A stretch of DNA of 64,000 nucleotides from the NCBI GenBank assembly GCA_036429605.1, contig CM071589.1, positions 1,488,001 through 1,552,000 of the forward strand, written 5' to 3'. A program made the position numbers and the translations under genes. The notes under the pieces were generated by a model. It saw nothing but the letters and a program-made list of their open reading frames with translations. It was not told the origin of the DNA and ran no database searches. Position 1 is the stretch's first letter. The number at the start of each line of letters is the position of its first letter. Origin of the DNA: Cladobotryum mycophilum (lineage: Eukaryota; Ascomycota; Sordariomycetes; Hypocreales; Hypocreaceae). This document shows, piece after piece, positions 43,818-54,957 of this stretch.

Positions 43818-44864
43818 CCATAAGTGATCCGGCAGCACAAGTTAGTTAGTTGCCTACCCCGCTGACGGCATTCAAAAGTTAGACTTCTCTATTAAGGAAG
43901 CGACATTCATGGATACGAATTATTAATGCTAGACTTACTAGATCTACCTAGTAGAACAAACATGACTCACAAGGGCCCTACGCGCTACAATCTCCGGACC
44001 ATATTCCCATGGCTCTATTCAGCCAAACACCGAAATTGGTGGATCGTGCAGTTGATAACTCCGATAGCTGAATACTGGTCGATGTCAATTCGGTATTGTT
44101 AACATGGAAAGACATTATTCAGCTACATTATCTATGATAATCACATCACCCTCGGAATGACAGTTCCGCAGATATAGGCTCTTACTAAATGATATTGTCA
44201 GGGAGACCGGAAAGGAGCTGCCCGCCAGAAATTGCTGATCATGACCCCACCATGGTGCTCTAAGTCTACATCAATCAGCATGTAGGAGTAATAACCAATT
44301 ATACTGCAGCGAGTGTGAAATAAAGACAAGAATAATATGATGGATAGTTTCGTATCTATTCTTTCTCTTGATTCCTCTTGTATCTGACGACTGCCCTTAT
44401 TTTATTGCCAGTGTGTATTATTACCTTATCATAGGCTTTGATGCAGTGTGTTTTTCTTTCTCCCGCGTGACTGGTAACTATAATATTAATGCAATGGATA
44501 AGGTTCAATAGCAATCATAAGGAGGAAGAAGAAAAAGAAAAAGAAGAAAGAAAGACTGAGTGAGGAATAGCTCAAATCTAGAAGAACGTCAAGCTCAAGA
44601 CAATCCATCCACCCTAGAATTTTCTCCCACTTTCAAGTTATGGCGGGGTGCAAAGTTGCAGGTGCGCCGGAGAATCCACGGGAAAATCATGGCACCAGAA
44701 TTATTACCATGGATTGCATCTTCAGCGCAATGCCCAAGCTCAATATCCAAGGCTCTCGAAGCGGATCGCTCTAACCATGATCCAGTCCGTTTTCCAAGCC
44801 TACCAATGCGTCAATTGATAGCTGACAAGTTGCAGACCTGCCAATTCATAGGTCCATTTCAACC
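43818..44864. other. Intergenic region
   Basis: About 1 kb. A purine-rich AAG/GAAA run lies at about 44520-44557. The right end is the leader of the PPR gene. No gene seen. Confidence 0.5.
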
Positions 44865-47292
44865 ATGAGGGCAATCCTGGCCCGTAATGGCCGGCGACTG
44901 CTTGTCACGAGAACGGTGCCGTCTTGCGCTCTGTACGCAACTCCAGTTCGCCAACGGACCCTTCCGAGACCGGTGACAGGTCGGAACTTTCAACGGACTT
45001 TTTGAAAGGTGTATTCAAGAAACCACCGCGCGAAGTCAGACAGCCAGAGTACGAGCCGGGATGGATGCATATCATGGTGTGGAGGAGTCGCATGCTCGAC
45101 AACGTTCGACCGCCGCCGAGAAAAGAGCTCTTTGAAGCTTGGAGGAAGTTGATGCAATCGAAAATAAGGAACAGAGCGCCCCTAAACAGTACCCAGGCTC
45201 TACAATGTCGACGTTTGCTAGAGTACCTCGCCGAGGCGCCCAAGGAGCAGGACGTCAAGCACTTTTCCGCCGCCGATCTTTCTATAGCTCGACAAATTCT
45301 TCTCGATATCGAACCGTACGAACGAAGTCAGAACCATCTCGATTTTGCCAAATCACTACATGCCGTATGGTCGTCGGGTAACTTTACTGGAAAGTCCCGC
45401 TCTCCAGAGACTCAGTGGATCTTCCTAGTAAAGTCAATGTGTCTATATGGTGGTTCTCAGGAGGCTGTGCAAGAGTTGTATTCAAAGTGGGAGCAGCCCG
45501 AATATGCAATCTATTTAAACGATAAGGATAAACTTTTGGAAGCCGTTGCGCGGGGTTTGTCAAGAGAGGGACGAGAGGCAGAATTGGTCGAGCTAGTCAC
45601 GTATGCCGAAAGCCATGGCGTACCGTACAACTCTGAACTTCAGGCTGTCGTGGTCGACTTTTTCGCCCAAAGGGACCGAGTTACCGAAACCCAGCAATGG
45701 TTCAACAAGCCGATTGAGGACAACAACAGTTCCGCGCAAGCGTATCGGACTATAGCGTCCTTTGCCATACGAAACAACCTACAAGAGTGGGCCACAGCTC
45801 AACTCCTCGAGTTGGGCCAAACGCAGCCCAAGAAGAAGTATTGGGATGTCCTATTACAAGCGATTCTTCTCGCTGGCAAGAGTCTGAAGGAAGTGGATAC
45901 CATGATGTCACACATGGTTGACCGGGTTGAGAAGCTTTCGCCAGATATTCACACCATCAATGGTCTTCTCCGAGTAGCAGCTGAGGCCCGCAACGCAGCA
46001 CTGGAAGAAGAAATTCTTGCGGTGGCTGCAGAACGTAATCTCGCGCCCAATGGCGAAACATATCTCATTTTATTACAACTACGTCTACAGACGGGGAACC
46101 TAGCTGCGGCACAGGACGCTTATAAGGAGGTCAAGCATCTAGAGCCCTGGACTAACGAGTCTAAACCTGAGCTGTATGCCGAATTTCGTCGCTTGACAAA
46201 TGAGTACCTGATAGCACTCTGCAGACAGGGGAGGCCAGACTTCAAGTACATTTCCTCACTTCTCGAGTCTGTGGAGGAGGAACAAATGAGACTAGAGCCA
46301 GCTACTGTAGCAGCGCTTTGTCTGAGGTTTCTAGAAAATGACCAACACTTTGAGGTCATGGATATTCTCGCAATTTACTCCTTCTTATACAGTGAGACCG
46401 AACGAGAAGTCATTCAAAACGCATTTATCTCCTTTTGTCTTGACTCCAATACCTCTACTAACCGAGCATGGGGCTCTTACCAGCTCCTCCACCAATTCTT
46501 CCAGGACACTAACTCTGACAGGCGGGTGAAGCTCATGGACGCCTTTTTCGAACGCAAGCGTCCCGATATGGCCTCCCATGTATTTGGGCACATGCGCGCA
46601 CACCAAAGCAAGTCCTATCATCCCAAAATCGATACTTACATTACATGCCTGGAAGGCTTTGCTCAGCATCCCGACCCCGAGGGGCTGGAAATGGTGCATA
46701 ACATGTTGAAGATGGACACGACGATACAGCCCTCAACACAGCTCTACACAGCCTTGATGCTTGCCTACACGGGCTGCGACCGACCCCTGATAGCTTTGGA
46801 TTTCTGGCAGGAGATTACGCAATCGCGCGCAGGGCCATCCTACACGAGTCTAGAGGCAGTGTTTTGGGCCCTTGAGAAGAAAGTCGGAGGACACAAAAAG
46901 GCTCACGAGATTTGGGAGCGGATAGAAAGGATGGACTTGGAAATACCACCAAGTGTGTATAATGCTTACGTCGGGGCCGTTGCAGGCAGCGGAAATGAAA
47001 AGGAGGTCAGGGGTCTGATCATGAAGATGGCATCCTTTGTGGGGTCAGAGCCGGATGCAATGACGTGAGCCTTTCACCCTCGTGACTCTCTTGAGTTGGG
47101 ATCATCTCGCTAACATGAAGCAGACTTGCGATAGCATATAATGCCCTGCCAGGGCAGGAACTTCAGAAAAACTTCCAGGAATGGGCCAAAGTACGATATG
47201 GTGATGTATGGGAGAAACTTCTCAAAGTTGGGCGGCGGATGAACGAGTACTCGCTCTGCCAATTCAGGATCAAAAGACCCCTGAAAGCGTGA
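44865..47292 (+). CDS. Mitochondrial pentatricopeptide-repeat-like protein (possibly CIA84-like); frameshift in the presequence
   Basis: The ATG at 44865 opens a typical mitochondrial presequence, rich in Arg/Leu/Thr without acidic residues, ending QRTF and a stop at 45003-45005 in a T5 run (44999-45003). The conserved body (LKGVFKKPPREVRQPEYEP) is in the next frame and has no usable ATG upstream; one extra T joins the two. The body runs to 47064, then a GTGAGC..GCAG intron (47065-47123) and a last exon to 47292, about 789 residues. The helical repeats with VYNAYVGAVAGSGN-like segments fit PPR proteins. Fungal relatives act in mitochondrial RNA metabolism or complex I assembly (CIA84); that assignment is from memory. 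Confidence 0.8.
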
Positions 47293-47450
47293 TGGTATAC
47301 AGAAGAAGAAAAAAGGGATCTCTGGAACATGTCATGTATCTATACATAATAGAGGGCCGAGGCTATTGTACATATAGCAGAAAGAAAAGAGAGAAAAAAC
47401 ACATCAAGAGCCATTGAGAGGCGAGCTATCGCTCATGAGATTTTATAATT

Positions 47451-48234
47451 CTACCTACGCTCGGGGAAGAAGTTGTCTCTAATCATCTCGGGATGGTCGT
47501 GAATTGTAGGATATAAGCCCATGCCTTGCACTCGTCGGATCATCTTTGCGATTTTGCGCTGGTTGACGGGGCGTAGGCTCGTGCCTCCGGAGTGGGTGAT
47601 TTGGCCAGACGTGGATGTGAATTCCTGCACGAGAGCGAAGTTCTGTCATGTAATTTAGTCATGGCTCTTGGGATGCATTTGCTGGGTCTGTGTTGTTTTG
47701 TCCTACCTTGTACATGTCCAATGGCCGAATGCCCAGCGCATCAACCACATCGGCCCTCCTGGGCGACCTCTTGCGCCACTTTTGCATCTCCACGGGGCTC
47801 ATGTCGTGCGGCGAGTAGACATCACCAGCGTCCCACCTCCTGGGCATCTGCTTGAGGTAGTCGTTGGAGTTCTTCTGGTTGCGCAGGTACTCTAGCTGGG
47901 CGAGCTTGTTCCTGGTGGTGGTCTCGGCCCTGTTCTTGTGGTGGTCGCGCTCGAAGCTGCGGTAGTGGTTGAGGAGCCTGGAGGCGGACTCGCCGGCCTG
48001 GGAGGGCGAGGAGTTGCCGGGGGAGGAGGAGGAATTGTTGTTGTTGCGGTTGGAGTGTAGGGAGAGGAGGTTGTTGCTTGAGGAGGAGGTGGTGTTGCTG
48101 CTGCTGCTGTTGCGGTGCGGAGGGTGGAAGATGTCCTGGCGGGGGACAGAGACGGCGGCTGTTGATGAGAAGGATCGGATTGAAGAGTTTGAGAGTGTGC
48201 GCAAGGCGCTCTGTGTGGGGAGTCTGGGAGGCAT
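47451..48234 (-). CDS. RSM18: Mitochondrial small ribosomal subunit protein bS18m
   Basis: Two exons (48234-47707 and 47642-47451) encode 239 residues. The N-terminus (MPPRLPTQSALRTLS...) is a mitochondrial targeting sequence; residues about 40-85 are a low-complexity Ser/Asn stretch. The conserved bS18 region is at the C-terminus: DVYSPHDMSP then, after the intron, LRPVNQRKIAKMIRRVQGMGL and a short tail PERR. The phase-0 intron splits the domain after DMYK. The protein is a component of the mitoribosomal small subunit. It is divergent from IMP3 with 341 bases between starts. Confidence 0.93.
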
Positions 48235-48575
48235 GGCTGCGTAGATGGGCGTTTTGGTGGGATGGTACGCCTTTGGTGATGGTGGGTTTGGGATCTCGAA
48301 AATTGGTGTTTTCCCCAATTGAGTGGTTTGGGCGGGTTGTACCTATTAGCGCGGTGGAATTCCGCACTTGCACTTGGGGGGAGCGGCCCCACTCTTGAAT
48401 TTCTGGAGAATTTCAATCTTTTGAAACTGAATCGTGAGGAAGCTTCAAGATTTGAACCAAGCAACCAATCGCCACGATCTCGTTACCAACAGGCGCAAAA
48501 ATACTACAGCTCCTGTTTTCCCGTCGCCCATAATCTGCGCCAGAACTTCGATTGATCTCCTAGAATCCCGTCATC
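48235..48575. promoter_or_regulatory. Bidirectional promoter between RSM18 and IMP3
   Basis: A 341-base shared upstream region with a CCAAT motif at 48465-48469, about 107 bases from the IMP3 start. It has no TATA box, as is common for ribosome-related genes. Confidence 0.5.
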
Positions 48576-49185
48576 ATGGTGCGAAAACTCAAGTATCACG
48601 AGCAGAAGCTCCTCCGCAAGACGGATTTCATCACATACAAGCAAGACAATGATCATCGCGACAAGACCGTTCGTCGACGCTACATGATCCAGAAGCCGGA
48701 GGACTATCACTCATACAACCGTCTTTGCGGCGTAAGTTCATGCAACTGCCAAAGATGCTCGGCAATTCGATACTGACCCTCTTCCCCAGTCCATCCGACA
48801 ACTCGCCCACCGTCTCTCCCTCATGCCCCCCGAGAACCCCACCCGGCGCAAGCACGAGGACCTCCTCCTCAACAAGCTCTACGACATGGGCGTCCTCTCC
48901 TCCAAATCCAAGCTCTCCGCCGTAGAAAAGGACGTCACCGTCAGCGCCTTTGCCCGCCGCCGCCTGCCCGTCGTCATGACCCGGCTGCGCATGGCGGAGA
49001 CGGTCCAGGCCGCGACCAAGATGATTGAGCAGGGTCACGTGCGCGTGGGCGTCGAGGCGGTCACGGACCCGGCGTACCTGGTGACGAGGAGTACGGAGGA
49101 CTTTGTGACGTGGGCGGTGGGCAGCAAGATTAAGAGGAATATTATGAAGTACCGGGATGAGCTGGATGATTTCGAGTTGCTGTAG
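48576..49185 (+). CDS. IMP3: U3 small nucleolar ribonucleoprotein protein Imp3 (S4-like)
   Basis: Two exons (48576-48731 and 48790-49185) encode 183 residues, the same length as yeast Imp3. It begins MVRKLKYHEQKLLRK, and the RRYMIQKPEDYHSYNRLCG segment and S4 RNA-binding domain (LPVVMTRLRMAETVQAATKM, then IEQGHVRVG) are present. The protein acts in the SSU processome at the U3 snoRNA-pre-rRNA interaction in the nucleolus. Intron GTAAGT..CCCAG. Intact. Confidence 0.97.
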
Positions 49186-50037
49186 AGCCTGTTTGGGAGA
49201 GGGTGCGTTGAGATGGTGCGCTAACATGGTGCGTTGGGAATAGTAATGCGCAAAGAGGTTCTGTTTTCCAAGACGAATGGCGTTATGGTATATTTTTGGG
49301 AGACTAGATCGATGATCTAAATTGCATGGCATTTTGAAAAGTCCAAACCCGTTTTCGCAAACAAGGGTCGTGTCGTTCAATCTCTGCGTTTGGGTCCAGG
49401 TTTATGATCAAGGTTGGGCAAATCGTCTAACCGATGCAGGATATTTACCTAGAAAAGGGCATCATCCTCCTACTTGATCTCGAGCAACCGATTCAGCTGC
49501 AAGAGAGATGGATGATCATTGTTGGTTTCTTGGGATCCCATCCAAATCGTCGGAGTCTTGTGAATCTGTAGCTGTATTCGAGAAAATCAGGCCAGCACAG
49601 GATGGATCCCTTACATGTAAAAGATATGGATGGTACTGCCTAAAAGACCAACTTTCTCAGTGGATCTCGACCCGCCGTAGGACTAGGGCGTGATTAAAAA
49701 TCAAGACAGAATTCGTTGTGATGCTTGCAACTGGCTTCACAGGAGAAATTGCCAACCCACTACCATGAATGAAATGCAAAATATGTCCCCTGAGAAAAAC
49801 TGTTTAAGACAGATATTGTTTCCTTCCACGTATTTCCATCAAGGTTCATCTCATTAATAACCAAGAATTTGAGGGCAAAGGCCATGTTTCTCTCACCACC
49901 ACCTCTCATGATGAATTCCGCAAGGTGGAGCTCCGTCTCGGTCCAAATCGCCGGCCCCACACACCCGAATGCACCTCCACGTGCCGTCAGGTCAAGGTGG
50001 TGGCCAAGAGAAAGGGAAATTCAAGCGAAGTCGCACG
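49186..50037. other. Intergenic region
   Basis: About 850 bases with no supported gene. Confidence 0.55.
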
Positions 50038-50044
50038 TATAAAA
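50038..50044 (+). promoter_or_regulatory. TATA box of the methyltransferase gene
   Basis: TATAAAA about 210 bases before the ATG at 50252, followed by a pyrimidine-rich leader. Confidence 0.6.
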
Positions 50045-50251
50045 GCCAGTGGGAAGCCCGCACTCTCTCCCACACACCTTTCCTTTCCCCCCTTTTGATT
50101 TTTCCATTTCCCTTTGGTGGGTGAGATTCTTACTCTGTTTTTTCTTCATCCCGTGATTCTTCACTGCCTTTGATTGCCCCCCTTGCGAAGAAATTCCAAA
50201 GCCTCTTCCATCAACTTCCCCTTATTTTAGGTTTCTCCCTCTTTTATCACC

Positions 50252-51197
50252 ATGCCTACCATTTCGACTCTTCGGGACCTCTCCCTTAGCCTTACGGAAC
50301 CATGGTTCTTCCTCTTTTATAGCCTGACCCATATTCCTGCGACCATCCGTCAGCTCATCAAGGAAAAGCAATACGGCACACTCCTCTCCCTATCAGCCTT
50401 TCACGACGCCCTGTTCGGCACCTTTTGGGCGACTGTGGGCCCCATGGTCAAAAGTACGGGCGAGATGAGGGTCATTCCATTGTTGGGAGGCCGTGTCAAA
50501 GATGGTCTTATCCACGATGAAGTCGTTAGTCCCCCCATCCAGGGAACTGTGATCGAAATCGGAGCGGGTAGCGGCATGTGGGCAGATGTTCTCGCTCGAT
50601 TCAGCGGCGGCGACGACAACAGCGGCATTCGCAATAGGAAGAACGCCAGCAGCGGCATCACCAAAATCTACGGCATCGAGCCGAATGCCATCTCAGCCAA
50701 GGCGCTGCAGGAACGTGTCAAGGAGGTCGGCCTAGGGGATATTTACCAAGTCGTCCCGGTCGGCATCGAATCTGTCGACGATCCCTCTGCATGGAATGGC
50801 AAAATCGAACCAGGGAGCGTCGACTCCATCGTCGGTGTCCTATGTCTCTGCAGTATCCCCGAGCCGGAAAAGAACATCAAGCTACTCTACCGGCTGCTCA
50901 AGCCAGGCGGTACTTGGTACGTTTATGAGCACGTCAAAGCCAACCGCGGTGGTTTGTTGACAAGCGCCTACCAACGTAAGTTTTTTTGCTTTCAGGGGTA
51001 GTATCAACAAGACTAACATCTTGATAGAATTCGTCAATCTTTTCTGGAGAATTCCCTTCGGTTCATGCCGTCTTTGTCGAGATACCGAGAGATACCTCTG
51101 GAATGCGGGAGAGTGGAAGGAGTTCAACATCGCACAACCTCCTGACGAGCCCTCTTACGCAGTGTGCCCCCACATCATCGGTACCGTAACGAAATAA
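50252..51197 (+). CDS. SAM-dependent methyltransferase (METTL7-like)
   Basis: Two exons (50252-50975 and 51028-51197) encode 297 residues. An N-terminal hydrophobic helix is at about residues 18-35. Motif I (VIEIGAGSG) is near residues 99-107, the acidic GIEPN strand end is near 145, and motif III with LKPGG is near 220. The conserved YVYEHVKA segment before the intron and CRLCRD after it match METTL7/TMT-type thiol or alkyl methyltransferases, which are ER- or lipid-droplet-associated. The substrate is unknown. The long pyrimidine-rich leader suggests high expression. Confidence 0.85.
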
Positions 51198-51299
51198 TCA
51201 AGGAGACTTGACGGGATGAATCAGCTATGAGGCGCTCAAGTGCGGCAATTTCTATGCGACTGTCTGATAGTGGGTATCAAAATTGAAAGCTCATCATAT

Positions 51300-54200
51300 T
51301 CATAATTCATCATCTTCGTCAGAGTCCACAATAAATATCGAAGCCCTCTTAGACGTCCCATCCGTGTGAATTTTCTTCTCGTCTTCCATCTTTACATCCT
51401 CCGTCTCAACCTTTTTCTCCTCCTTGATAATTTCAGTCTCTGTCGTTTTCTCGTCTTCAACATCTGTCTTTGCATCCTCATGTTTGACTTGAGGCCCTGA
51501 CTCTTGTTTTACCCCGCTTTTGCTCCTCGTCTCCTCTTTGAATTCGGCTTTAAGCTCGGTTTCTTCTTTCGGGATAATCTTTACTTCATCAGCCTCTGTA
51601 AGGTCGCCCTTTGTCGATACCTCCGTCTCAAAGCTTCCCTCGCTGGCCAACTTTGCCTCCCGTCTCTTGTAGAACGTCTCCAAGCAATTTCTCCTCGCCT
51701 CTTGAGACCAGCTTTCCACAATCAGAGCAAATTCCGTCGCGTTGACAAATCCAAACTCCTTGGCCATTTCACAAAATTGCCGGAGGCAGACGTCTTCTGG
51801 AGGATTAAAACTGCTATGCAGCCCATCTCCATCGTTATCACTATCGGCAAACAAGGTCGTTTGGCCTTCGAGATCGCCGTCAGAAAACGATGCCATCTCG
51901 GCCCGCTTGGAAAGCTGTTCTTCTACCTTGGAAGACCCAATAACTTCCGAGTTGTCGTGTGTGTACTCCACGCCCGCTGATTTGAGAATCGCCAGAACAA
52001 CGTCGCTTTTTGGCTTGGTCTTCTTAGACTCTAGTGCTTTCTGTTGATCCTTGGCCGTCAATAAGTCCGCCAATTGGCTAAGGCCACCATCTTCCATGTC
52101 CTCCTCCTTCTTCACAATAGCAATGCCATCTTCATCGCTAGCAGCCTTTTCCATATCCACATCCACAAGGTTCACCCCCGCTTTTGCCTCGGCTACATTC
52201 GTTTTGTTGACGATATCACGAAGAAGCCCAATGTCACTATGGTAGGTAAAGATATTCGATAGCCCAAAAATCTCGCCTTTCCGTTCGGTATCCTGTTGAA
52301 CACCTCGGAAGTAACGCCGTTCAGAGGATGCGGTATACCCAATGTTTGCCTGTTGTTGTTTATAGATCTGGCGAGCGTAGACAATCTCTTCAATGGTTCC
52401 CAGGGATATAAGCCGAAACACTTCGACATCTCGAGTTTGGCCTATTCGATACGCTCGATCTTGGGCTTGCAAATCATATGCCGGATTCCAGTGCGGATCG
52501 ATAATGACAACCTTGTTGGCAGATGTAATGTTTAGTCCAACACCACCAGCCTTGGTGGAAATGAGAAAGACGAATTGCGTAGGATCCGAGTTGAACGTAT
52601 CAACAACATCCTGTCGCGCCTCGTAACTCAGGGATCCATCCAAATAACTAACGGTATAGCTCGTGCTAGTGAACAGATGCTGTAAGATTCGAAGCAGTCT
52701 AACACTGTGAGAGAATACGAGAACCTTGTCTCCGTTGCCGTGCCAAAACTTGAGCAGTTTCTTCAAAATCTTCCACTTGCCGCAAAACTCTGGGTTGACC
52801 AAGTTACTAATTCGATCACGCTTCTCATAGAGCGTCTCCCACGCGTCAGGCATGCAGGTCTTGAGCGTCCTAAGCTCAGACTGGTGTTTCTCATCCATGT
52901 CGGTGGTCAGGGGCACTAGCAGAGTCAGATGGTTTGCTAATTTTTGTAGTACAACCATGCTCGGAAAGACTATGGTCTGCCATCGGCTGCCGCTTGGTAG
53001 AAACTCATCGCAACACCATCCTTTCTTCTGCCGGTGATACGGACAAACATCTGACACTGAGCGAAGAATTTGTGTCTCTTTGCTGTTGAGAAAATTCTCA
53101 TATGCCTCTCTTTGTAGGTCTGTCAGGGGACAAAAGACAACTCTGTCCGTCTTCTTTGGCAGTTGATGCGCTATCAATGTCTTCATCCGTCGTAAAAAGT
53201 ATCGCGGCAAGAGATTCTGCACCAGCTTCTTCGCTGTTTGCCGTGCTAGGCTCAGCTGTGCCACGGTTGCATCATGCGACTGGCCGACTGTCAAAGGCTT
53301 GGTAATGGTATTCCCCCATTCTGCTTTGGTACCAAATTGGCCCGGATTTGTCCAGTCAAGCAAGGTCCAGAGTTCCTCGTACTTGTTCTGGATCGCTGTT
53401 CCGGTAAGGCCAATGCGACAAAGGGCGTTGATCTCCATCATCGCCTTGGTGGTCTCCGAATAGGGATCCTTGAGGCGATGGCACTCGTCCGCAACAACGG
53501 CATCCCACTGAACCATGTTGATCGAACTGCGCGAGTTCTTATAGGTGTCGTATGTTGTAATCATAATCTCTAATAAGCCAGATCGGGCAGTGCCAAGCAC
53601 ATCGTCCTTGCTTGCGCCATGAAAAATATCAACATGCCACCAACCCCACCTAGTCAGTTCATTCTTCCAGTTCATGAGCAGGGAACCCGGGCAAATGATG
53701 AGAATCCGAGGATACCATCGACTAGGGAGGAAACGTATCTGCCTCATGCGTTTTCCATCGCGCTCATCGCCGGTTTTGCCAAAAGCAACGGTTAAAAAGG
53801 CCGCCACCTGAACAGTCTTTCCAAGACCCATGTCATCGCCCAAGATACCTCCCTCCTGATACACAAACTTCTTGTGCAGAAATCGCACACCTTCCACTTG
53901 ATAGTCTCTCAAGTATTGCGCAATGGAAGCAGGAATCAGGCCAGCAGATTGTGGCAGTTCAATATCCATGTATGGTCTTGAGGGTTTAATGCCGCCCCTG
54001 GTGTCGAATTCTGGCCGTTCCTTGAGTTCCCTCAGACTCCCTGACTCATCAAACTCAATACCAGTGTAATCCGGGGGGAGCATCAGGGCAGCCTCATGAT
54101 ACAACTTCTTCTTGGTATCAAACTCCCGTCTCCGATCCCTGAGATAGTCAGGGAGGGCAACAACTTCGCCATCATCATCAGGAACGGATGCATCACCATT

Positions 54201-54419
54201 GACGGAACCCCTTCTATCTTTTTTAGTTGATTTGCGCTTGGCCCTCTGCTTCTTTGGTTTGGTAGGAACGCTGTCAGATTCATCTGTCCATTGAACTTTT
54301 TCGGAGAGATCTAGCTCAATCTTCCTCCTCTTATGAGGCTTATTTGCTCGCGAAGACTCAAATTCAGTTTCCGAGACCGTCTCCGCATCATCAGAGATCT
54401 CAATTACGTCGCTCGCCAT
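51300..54419 (-). CDS. SNF2-family DNA-dependent ATPase (ERCC6L2 / Rad26-like)
   Basis: A single intron-less frame of 1039 residues. Domains in order: acidic/basic N-tail with DVIEISDD at 4-11; SNF2 ATPase lobe 1 with Walker A (GDDMGLGKT, 194-202) and DECH (311-314); a Cys/His-rich insert (CPYHRQKKGWCC) near 480; lobe 2 with the arginine-finger motif QAQDRAYRIGQ near 660; a long acidic C-terminal tail ending SIFIVDSDEDDEL. The GGILGDDMGLGKT and Cys-rich insert are typical of ERCC6L2-type proteins in genome maintenance and transcription-linked repair. Both ends carry SUMO-interaction-like motifs (see findings). The gene looks intact. Confidence 0.9.
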   Translation of the reverse strand: MASDVIEISDDAETVSETEFESSRANKPHKRRKIELDLSEKVQWTDESDSVPTKPKKQRAKRKSTKKDRRGSVNGDASVPDDDGEVVALPDYLRDRRREFDTKKKLYHEAALMLPPDYTGIEFDESGSLRELKERPEFDTRGGIKPSRPYMDIELPQSAGLIPASIAQYLRDYQVEGVRFLHKKFVYQEGGILGDDMGLGKTVQVAAFLTVAFGKTGDERDGKRMRQIRFLPSRWYPRILIICPGSLLMNWKNELTRWGWWHVDIFHGASKDDVLGTARSGLLEIMITTYDTYKNSRSSINMVQWDAVVADECHRLKDPYSETTKAMMEINALCRIGLTGTAIQNKYEELWTLLDWTNPGQFGTKAEWGNTITKPLTVGQSHDATVAQLSLARQTAKKLVQNLLPRYFLRRMKTLIAHQLPKKTDRVVFCPLTDLQREAYENFLNSKETQILRSVSDVCPYHRQKKGWCCDEFLPSGSRWQTIVFPSMVVLQKLANHLTLLVPLTTDMDEKHQSELRTLKTCMPDAWETLYEKRDRISNLVNPEFCGKWKILKKLLKFWHGNGDKVLVFSHSVRLLRILQHLFTSTSYTVSYLDGSLSYEARQDVVDTFNSDPTQFVFLISTKAGGVGLNITSANKVVIIDPHWNPAYDLQAQDRAYRIGQTRDVEVFRLISLGTIEEIVYARQIYKQQQANIGYTASSERRYFRGVQQDTERKGEIFGLSNIFTYHSDIGLLRDIVNKTNVAEAKAGVNLVDVDMEKAASDEDGIAIVKKEEDMEDGGLSQLADLLTAKDQQKALESKKTKPKSDVVLAILKSAGVEYTHDNSEVIGSSKVEEQLSKRAEMASFSDGDLEGQTTLFADSDNDGDGLHSSFNPPEDVCLRQFCEMAKEFGFVNATEFALIVESWSQEARRNCLETFYKRREAKLASEGSFETEVSTKGDLTEADEVKIIPKEETELKAEFKEETRSKSGVKQESGPQVKHEDAKTDVEDEKTTETEIIKEEKKVETEDVKMEDEKKIHTDGTSKRASIFIVDSDEDDEL

Positions 54420-54957
54420 TTTCGAGATGATGGCGCGTTAAGAGCCTAAGTTGCAGACGCGTTTGATGCGTGATGTCATCCATAGCAGATGCGTGTGCAC
54501 GTGATCAGTGAGGGTGCCTGAAATGGAGGGGCAGATCCGCCTTCTGCCTGGCTCTTCACTCTATAGTTGTATGAATAACGTGCAGAAAACGATCTCGGTA
54601 TGCCGACTACTCGCAGATCTTTCCCCAACAGGACAAGGCAAATCCATGTATTACTGTAACTAACACAAGATTACGGTAAACACCGTTCACCGAACTCCGC
54701 ATCGTCAACCAGGGTAACGCCAATGACATAGGAGATGAGCTCGCAAAACATTGAATGACGAGGTCCGCAATGATTCATCCTCACAAGCAGGCTCAGAAGA
54801 CGTCGATAATGCCCGAAAGCTCTTATCATGCAGCTGAACATGCTTGTGTTCTCGAGATATTTAGCTTCAAAATAGCCACTTGATAAACATTATAAAGTGT
54901 TAATATCATCATTTCATCTACACCACGCATCCAAGTTATCAAAATTATATTTCCACC
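54420..54957. other. Divergent intergenic region
   Basis: About 540 bases between the SNF2 and GST-fold genes. No gene seen. Confidence 0.5.

Noticed and set aside
44973..45008. 36-base intron (GTGACA..AAAG) to rescue the PPR presequence
   Set aside because: Too short for a fungal intron and leads to the wrong frame.
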